In this document: one piece after another, positions 61,115 through 64,000 of the stretch
Layout of the letters: each line of letters begins with the position of its first letter
How positions within the stretch are numbered: position 1 is the stretch's first letter
Assembly: GCF_009712475.1 (NCBI RefSeq)
Contig: NZ_VCJO01000005.1
Coordinates: forward strand, 62,001-126,000
Direction: 5' to 3'
DNA: 64,000 nucleotides
Source: Micromonospora sp. CP22
GTDB lineage: Bacteria > Actinomycetota > Actinomycetes > Mycobacteriales > Micromonosporaceae
Program-made: the position numbers and the translations under genes
Notes under the pieces: model-generated
The model's input: only the letters and a program-made list of their open reading frames with translations
Database searches by the model: none
Told to the model about the DNA's origin: nothing

Positions 61115-61411
61115 TCAGACTCGGATGGTTGGCGGAAGCTCCTCCGGGGGGAGCCCTCCGTCGCCGTCGACCACCCCGTTCGGCTGGCCGTCCTGGTGGA
61201 TGTCGACCATCGTCACGTCCACCTTGCCGTCCCCGTCGGTGTCGAACTGGAACAGGTCGGCCTTGCCGTCCCCGTCCGTGTCGACCACCCACACGTCGGT
61301 GCGGCCGTCGTTGTTGGTGTCGGCACGCAGCAGTTCGACGCGCTCGTCGCCACGCGTCTCGACTATCTCCTGGGCGCCCGCGCCGCTCGCGGTCTCCGGT
61401 GCCTGGCTCAT
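61115..61411 (-). CDS. Small acidic protein with DxDGDG calcium-type repeats
   Basis: 98 residues from ATG 61411. The middle holds three evenly spaced loops, DTNNDGRTDVW, DTDGDGKADLF and DTDGDGKVDVT (11-12 residue spacing), plus a weaker DIHQDGQPNGV. These resemble dockerin/thrombospondin-3 or EF-hand-type calcium loops without EF-hand helices. There is no signal peptide, so it appears cytosolic. It is divergent from the hydroxyacyl-CoA dehydrogenase gene. Function unknown. Confidence 0.7.
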   Translation of the reverse strand: MSQAPETASGAGAQEIVETRGDERVELLRADTNNDGRTDVWVVDTDGDGKADLFQFDTDGDGKVDVTMVDIHQDGQPNGVVDGDGGLPPEELPPTIRV

Positions 61412-61602
61412 CTGCTCGTCCTTCCCTTGGCTGTCGGCGTCTTACCCGATCCCGTCCGCCCCCACGCATGAGACCAGGGTCGGTGCTGCATAGGGTCGCA
61501 GCATGACTGAGCGAGCGTACGGGCTGGCACCCGGCGTAGCGGCTACCCCGTGTGCCAGCGGCGTCAGCGAAGGGCCCATTCTCACTGTGCGGTGGTGTCG
61601 CG

Positions 61603-62529
61603 ATGACTGAACGGTTCGTGGTGGTAGGTGCCGGCACGATGGGACTCGGCATCGCGTACGTGGCCGCCGGCAGCGGTCACGACGTGGAGCTGGTCGAGGT
61701 CGACCGGGCGCGCGGTGACGCGGCCCTGCGGCGGCTCGCCGATCTCTGGGAGCGGGCCGCGCAACGCGGCAAGCTCACCGCGGAGCAGGCCGCAGCAAAC
61801 CAGGCCCGGATCACGCTACGGGCCGGGCTGGCCGAGGTCGCACCGGAACCGGACGTCGTCGTGGAGGCGGTACCGGAACGGGCCGACCTCAAGCGGGCCG
61901 TGCTCGCCGAGGCGGAGGCGCTGCGTCCGGCGCTGCTGGGCAGCAACACCTCCAGCATCCCGATCGCCGACCTCGCGGCCGGACTGACCCGGCCGGAACG
62001 GTTCTGTGGGCTGCACTTCTTCAACCCGGTCTGGGCGATGGCCCTGCTGGAGATCGTGGTCGGGCCGGCCACCGCCGCGCAGACCACGGACGCGGCCGTC
62101 ACGCTCGCCGGTCGGCTGGGCAAGGATCCCGTCGTGGTACGCGACATGCCCGGTTTCGCCACGTCGCGGCTCGGCGTGACCCTCGGCCTGGAGGCGATCC
62201 GGATGGTCGCCGACGGGGTCGCCAGCCCCGCCGACATCGACAAGGCGATGGTGCTCGGCTACCGGCACCCCATCGGCCCGTTGGAGTTGACCGACCTGGT
62301 CGGGCTGGACGTGCGCCTGGACATCGCGCGTACGTTGCAGGCCGCGTACGGCGATCGCTTCGCTCCGCCGCCGCTGCTGACGGAACTGGTCGCCGCCGGG
62401 CGGCTGGGGAAGAAGTCCGGGCACGGCTTCTACCGCTGGACCGACGGGGTGCGCTCCGGCGGCACCGAACCGGTCGTGCCCGCTGGCGACACGCCGACCG
62501 AGGGCTCTGCGTCGGCGGTGACCCGATGA
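61603..62529 (+). CDS. 3-hydroxyacyl-CoA dehydrogenase
   Basis: 308 residues from ATG 61603. NAD Rossmann fold VVVGAGTMGLGIAYVAAGSG at the start, EAVPERADLK, LGSNTSSIPIADLA, and the catalytic HFFNPVWAMALLEIV; the C-terminal domain has PGFATSRLGVTLGLEAIRMV and HPIGPLELTDLVGLD. It oxidises 3-hydroxyacyl-CoA in beta oxidation or phenylacetate-type pathways. Its stop overlaps the enoyl-CoA hydratase ATG by four bases, so the pair is coupled. Confidence 0.93.
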   Translation: MTERFVVVGAGTMGLGIAYVAAGSGHDVELVEVDRARGDAALRRLADLWERAAQRGKLTAEQAAANQARITLRAGLAEVAPEPDVVVEAVPERADLKRAVLAEAEALRPALLGSNTSSIPIADLAAGLTRPERFCGLHFFNPVWAMALLEIVVGPATAAQTTDAAVTLAGRLGKDPVVVRDMPGFATSRLGVTLGLEAIRMVADGVASPADIDKAMVLGYRHPIGPLELTDLVGLDVRLDIARTLQAAYGDRFAPPPLLTELVAAGRLGKKSGHGFYRWTDGVRSGGTEPVVPAGDTPTEGSASAVTR

Positions 62530-63269
62530 GCGGGCTGCGGGTCGAGGAACAGCCGGACCGGCTGGTGGTCACGCTGGATCGGCCGGAGAAACGCAACGCC
62601 ATCGACGCGGACCTGATCGCGGCCCTGCACGAGGTCTGCGCCGAGTTGGAGGCCCGCCCCCGGATGCTGTTGCTGACCGGTGGCACCGACGGGATCTTCG
62701 CCGGTGGGGCCGACATCGCCCAACTGCGGGAACGCGGGCGGCTGGACGCACTGGCCGCGATCAACTCGGCCGCCTTCGCCCGGATCCGGGCGCTGCCGAT
62801 GCCCACCGTGGCGGCGATCGACGGCCCGGCGCTGGGCGGCGGTGCCGAACTGGCGTACGCCTGTGATCTTCGGGTCTGCTCGGAGCGGGCGGTCTTCGGC
62901 CAGCCGGAGGTGCGGCTCGGCATCCTGGCCGGCGCTGGCGCCACGCACCGGCTGCCCGCGCTGGTCGGCGAGACCCTGGCCAAGGAACTGCTGTTCACCG
63001 GCCGGCGGGTGGACGCGGCGGAGGCGCTGCGGATCGGGCTGGTCAACCGGGTGGTGGCCGCACCGGAGGAACTGCTGCCGACGGCCCACGCCCTGATCGA
63101 CGAGATGGCCAAGGGGTCGGCCTTGGCGCTGCGGCTCACCAAGCTCGCCGTCGACGCTCCGGCCAGCGCGCATCCGCAGCTGGACCTGGTCAGTCAGGCG
63201 GTCCTCTTCACCGACGAGGAGAAGCAGCGCCGGATGACCGAGTTCCTGGAACGGCGACGCGGGCGCTGA
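62526..63269 (+). CDS. Enoyl-CoA hydratase
   Basis: 247 residues, crotonase fold. Oxyanion-hole segments are FAGGADIAQL and AIDGPALGGGAELAYACDLR, and the catalytic Glu region is GQPEVRLGILAGAGATHRLP. It hydrates 2-enoyl-CoA, feeding the dehydrogenase upstream. ATG overlaps that gene's stop. A terminator follows 18 bp after the stop. Confidence 0.92.
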   Translation: MSGLRVEEQPDRLVVTLDRPEKRNAIDADLIAALHEVCAELEARPRMLLLTGGTDGIFAGGADIAQLRERGRLDALAAINSAAFARIRALPMPTVAAIDGPALGGGAELAYACDLRVCSERAVFGQPEVRLGILAGAGATHRLPALVGETLAKELLFTGRRVDAAEALRIGLVNRVVAAPEELLPTAHALIDEMAKGSALALRLTKLAVDAPASAHPQLDLVSQAVLFTDEEKQRRMTEFLERRRGR

Positions 63270-63287
63270 GCTACCCCGCACAGCAGC

Positions 63288-63318
63288 GACGGCCGCACCG
63301 TCACACGGTGCGGCCGTC
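63288..63318. terminator. Terminator between enoyl-CoA hydratase and substrate-binding protein genes
   Basis: A perfect 14-bp stem (63288-63301 with 63305-63318, gacggccgcaccgt) and 3-base loop lies between convergent genes. It can serve both strands. Confidence 0.8.
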
Positions 63319-63333
63319 CGCGTCAGGGGTGGC

Positions 63334-64000
63334 TCAGGAGGCGGCCAGCGCCGCCAGCGGCACCTCTGCGTCGGCGAGCGCCCGGATCACCGCGGCGGAC
63401 TCGCTGAAGCCGATGATCAGCACCGCGTCGGCACCGAACTCCTTGATCTGCTTGGCGCCCTCGGCGAAGTTGATCGGAGTGGCCTCGGCGTCCTCGACCG
63501 GCTCGTAGCCGAGCAGCTTGACCTTGTCGCCGCCGAATCCGGCCCGCTCCAGCTCGGCCCGGACGACCTCCCGGAGACCCTCGCCGTAGGAGTCCTGACG
63601 CGCCACGAGCGCGATCTTCTGCGGGCCGTCCCGGAGGATGACGTCGGCCAGCGCCCGCCCCTGGAGGCTGTCCGGCGGCGCGGTGCGGAAGTAGAGACCC
63701 TTGTCGTCGGCGTCGGTCAGGCTGGCCGCCGTGTTCGACGGCGAGAACAGGATCAGCCCGGCCTCCACCACGTCCGGCAGCACGGCCGCGGAGATACCCG
63801 AACCGCCGGCACCGATGATCACGTGTACGCCCGCCTCGACGTGGCTGGCCACCGTCGCCTTGGCCACGGCCGGGTTGGTGCCGTCGTCACCGTCGATCCA
63901 CACCACGTCCTCGCCGAGCACCCCGCCAGCGGCGTTGACCTCCTTGAGCGCCAGCGCCGCACCGGCCGCGAGCGGCGGGTTGGCCAGCGCCAGGTCACCG
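63334..64000 (-). CDS. ABC transporter substrate-binding protein, branched-chain amino acid type (start outside window)
   Basis: About 222 residues visible, running off the right edge. It matches Leu/Ile/Val-type binding proteins: ALKEVNAAGGVLGEDV, PAVAKATVASHVEAGVHVII, SPSNTAASLTD and IALVARQDSYGEGLREVVRA. It ends at AEVPLAALAAS, soon after GADAVLIIGFSESAAVIRAL, where family members continue for some 100 more residues. The lack of those residues suggests a C-terminally shortened protein. Confidence 0.8.
   Translation of the reverse strand, partial: GDLALANPPLAAGAALALKEVNAAGGVLGEDVVWIDGDDGTNPAVAKATVASHVEAGVHVIIGAGGSGISAAVLPDVVEAGLILFSPSNTAASLTDADDKGLYFRTAPPDSLQGRALADVILRDGPQKIALVARQDSYGEGLREVVRAELERAGFGGDKVKLLGYEPVEDAEATPINFAEGAKQIKEFGADAVLIIGFSESAAVIRALADAEVPLAALAAS

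Overview
The window is high-GC actinobacterial chromosome, most likely Micromonospora or a close relative in Micromonosporaceae. Evidence: strong GC bias, many GTG starts, short -10 boxes close to start codons, bldC beside a valine-type dehydrogenase, a FabG4/FadA2/MaoC cluster, and two families of short dispersed palindromic repeats. This is inference from gene content; no rRNA or tRNA gene is present.

Layout. 1-6.6 kb: the start of a Hen1 RNA-repair methyltransferase, a sortase-anchored wall protein, a small acidic protein, a holin-family membrane protein, class II fructose-bisphosphate aldolase, a LOG-family protein and a DUF3151 protein. 6.6-13.5 kb: a proline-rich ParA-like ATPase, a diacylglycerol-kinase-like protein, purA, an AbiEi/DUF559 protein bracketed by repeats, and purD. 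13.8-23 kb: a sigma factor with a membrane partner, then a membrane OB-fold protein, a flotillin and a 1692-residue AAA ATPase in a tight operon. 23-28 kb: a NarL-type two-component pair and a three-gene envelope operon headed by a peptidase-MA-like lipoprotein. 28-32.9 kb: fatty-acid genes (CoA ligase, acyl-CoA dehydrogenase, SCP2) divergent from a TetR gene, then DedA. 32.9-36.9 kb: an overlapping four-gene operon of NUDIX-HTH regulator, J-domain/pseudokinase, vWA protein and a second PurA-like enzyme; this is my best candidate for an undescribed system. 37-40.8 kb: MaoC, FabG4-like reductase and a divergent thiolase.

40.8-48.5 kb: a four-repeat orphan CRISPR array directly upstream of purB, then YbjQ, a secreted trypsin-like protease and purS-purQ-purL. 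48.5-54.9 kb: a ComB-family gene broken by an in-frame TGA, a membrane protein with a GYGQ-rich cytosolic tail, an SCP-like protein, purF and purM. 55-56.4 kb: a two-gene RiPP cassette (radical SAM maturase plus 78-residue precursor) between purM and a DUF3073 gene. 56.5-64 kb: valine-type dehydrogenase, a conserved hypothetical, bldC, an F420-type oxidoreductase, a methyltransferase, a DxDGDG-repeat protein, a hydroxyacyl-CoA dehydrogenase/enoyl-CoA hydratase pair, and the C-terminal part of an amino-acid substrate-binding protein.

Eight purine biosynthesis genes (purA, D, B, S, Q, L, F, M) are spread along the window with accessory genes between them. The accessory insertions (AbiEi/DUF559, CRISPR, RiPP cassette) sit beside conserved purine genes, and the repeat families sit exactly at stop codons between genes.
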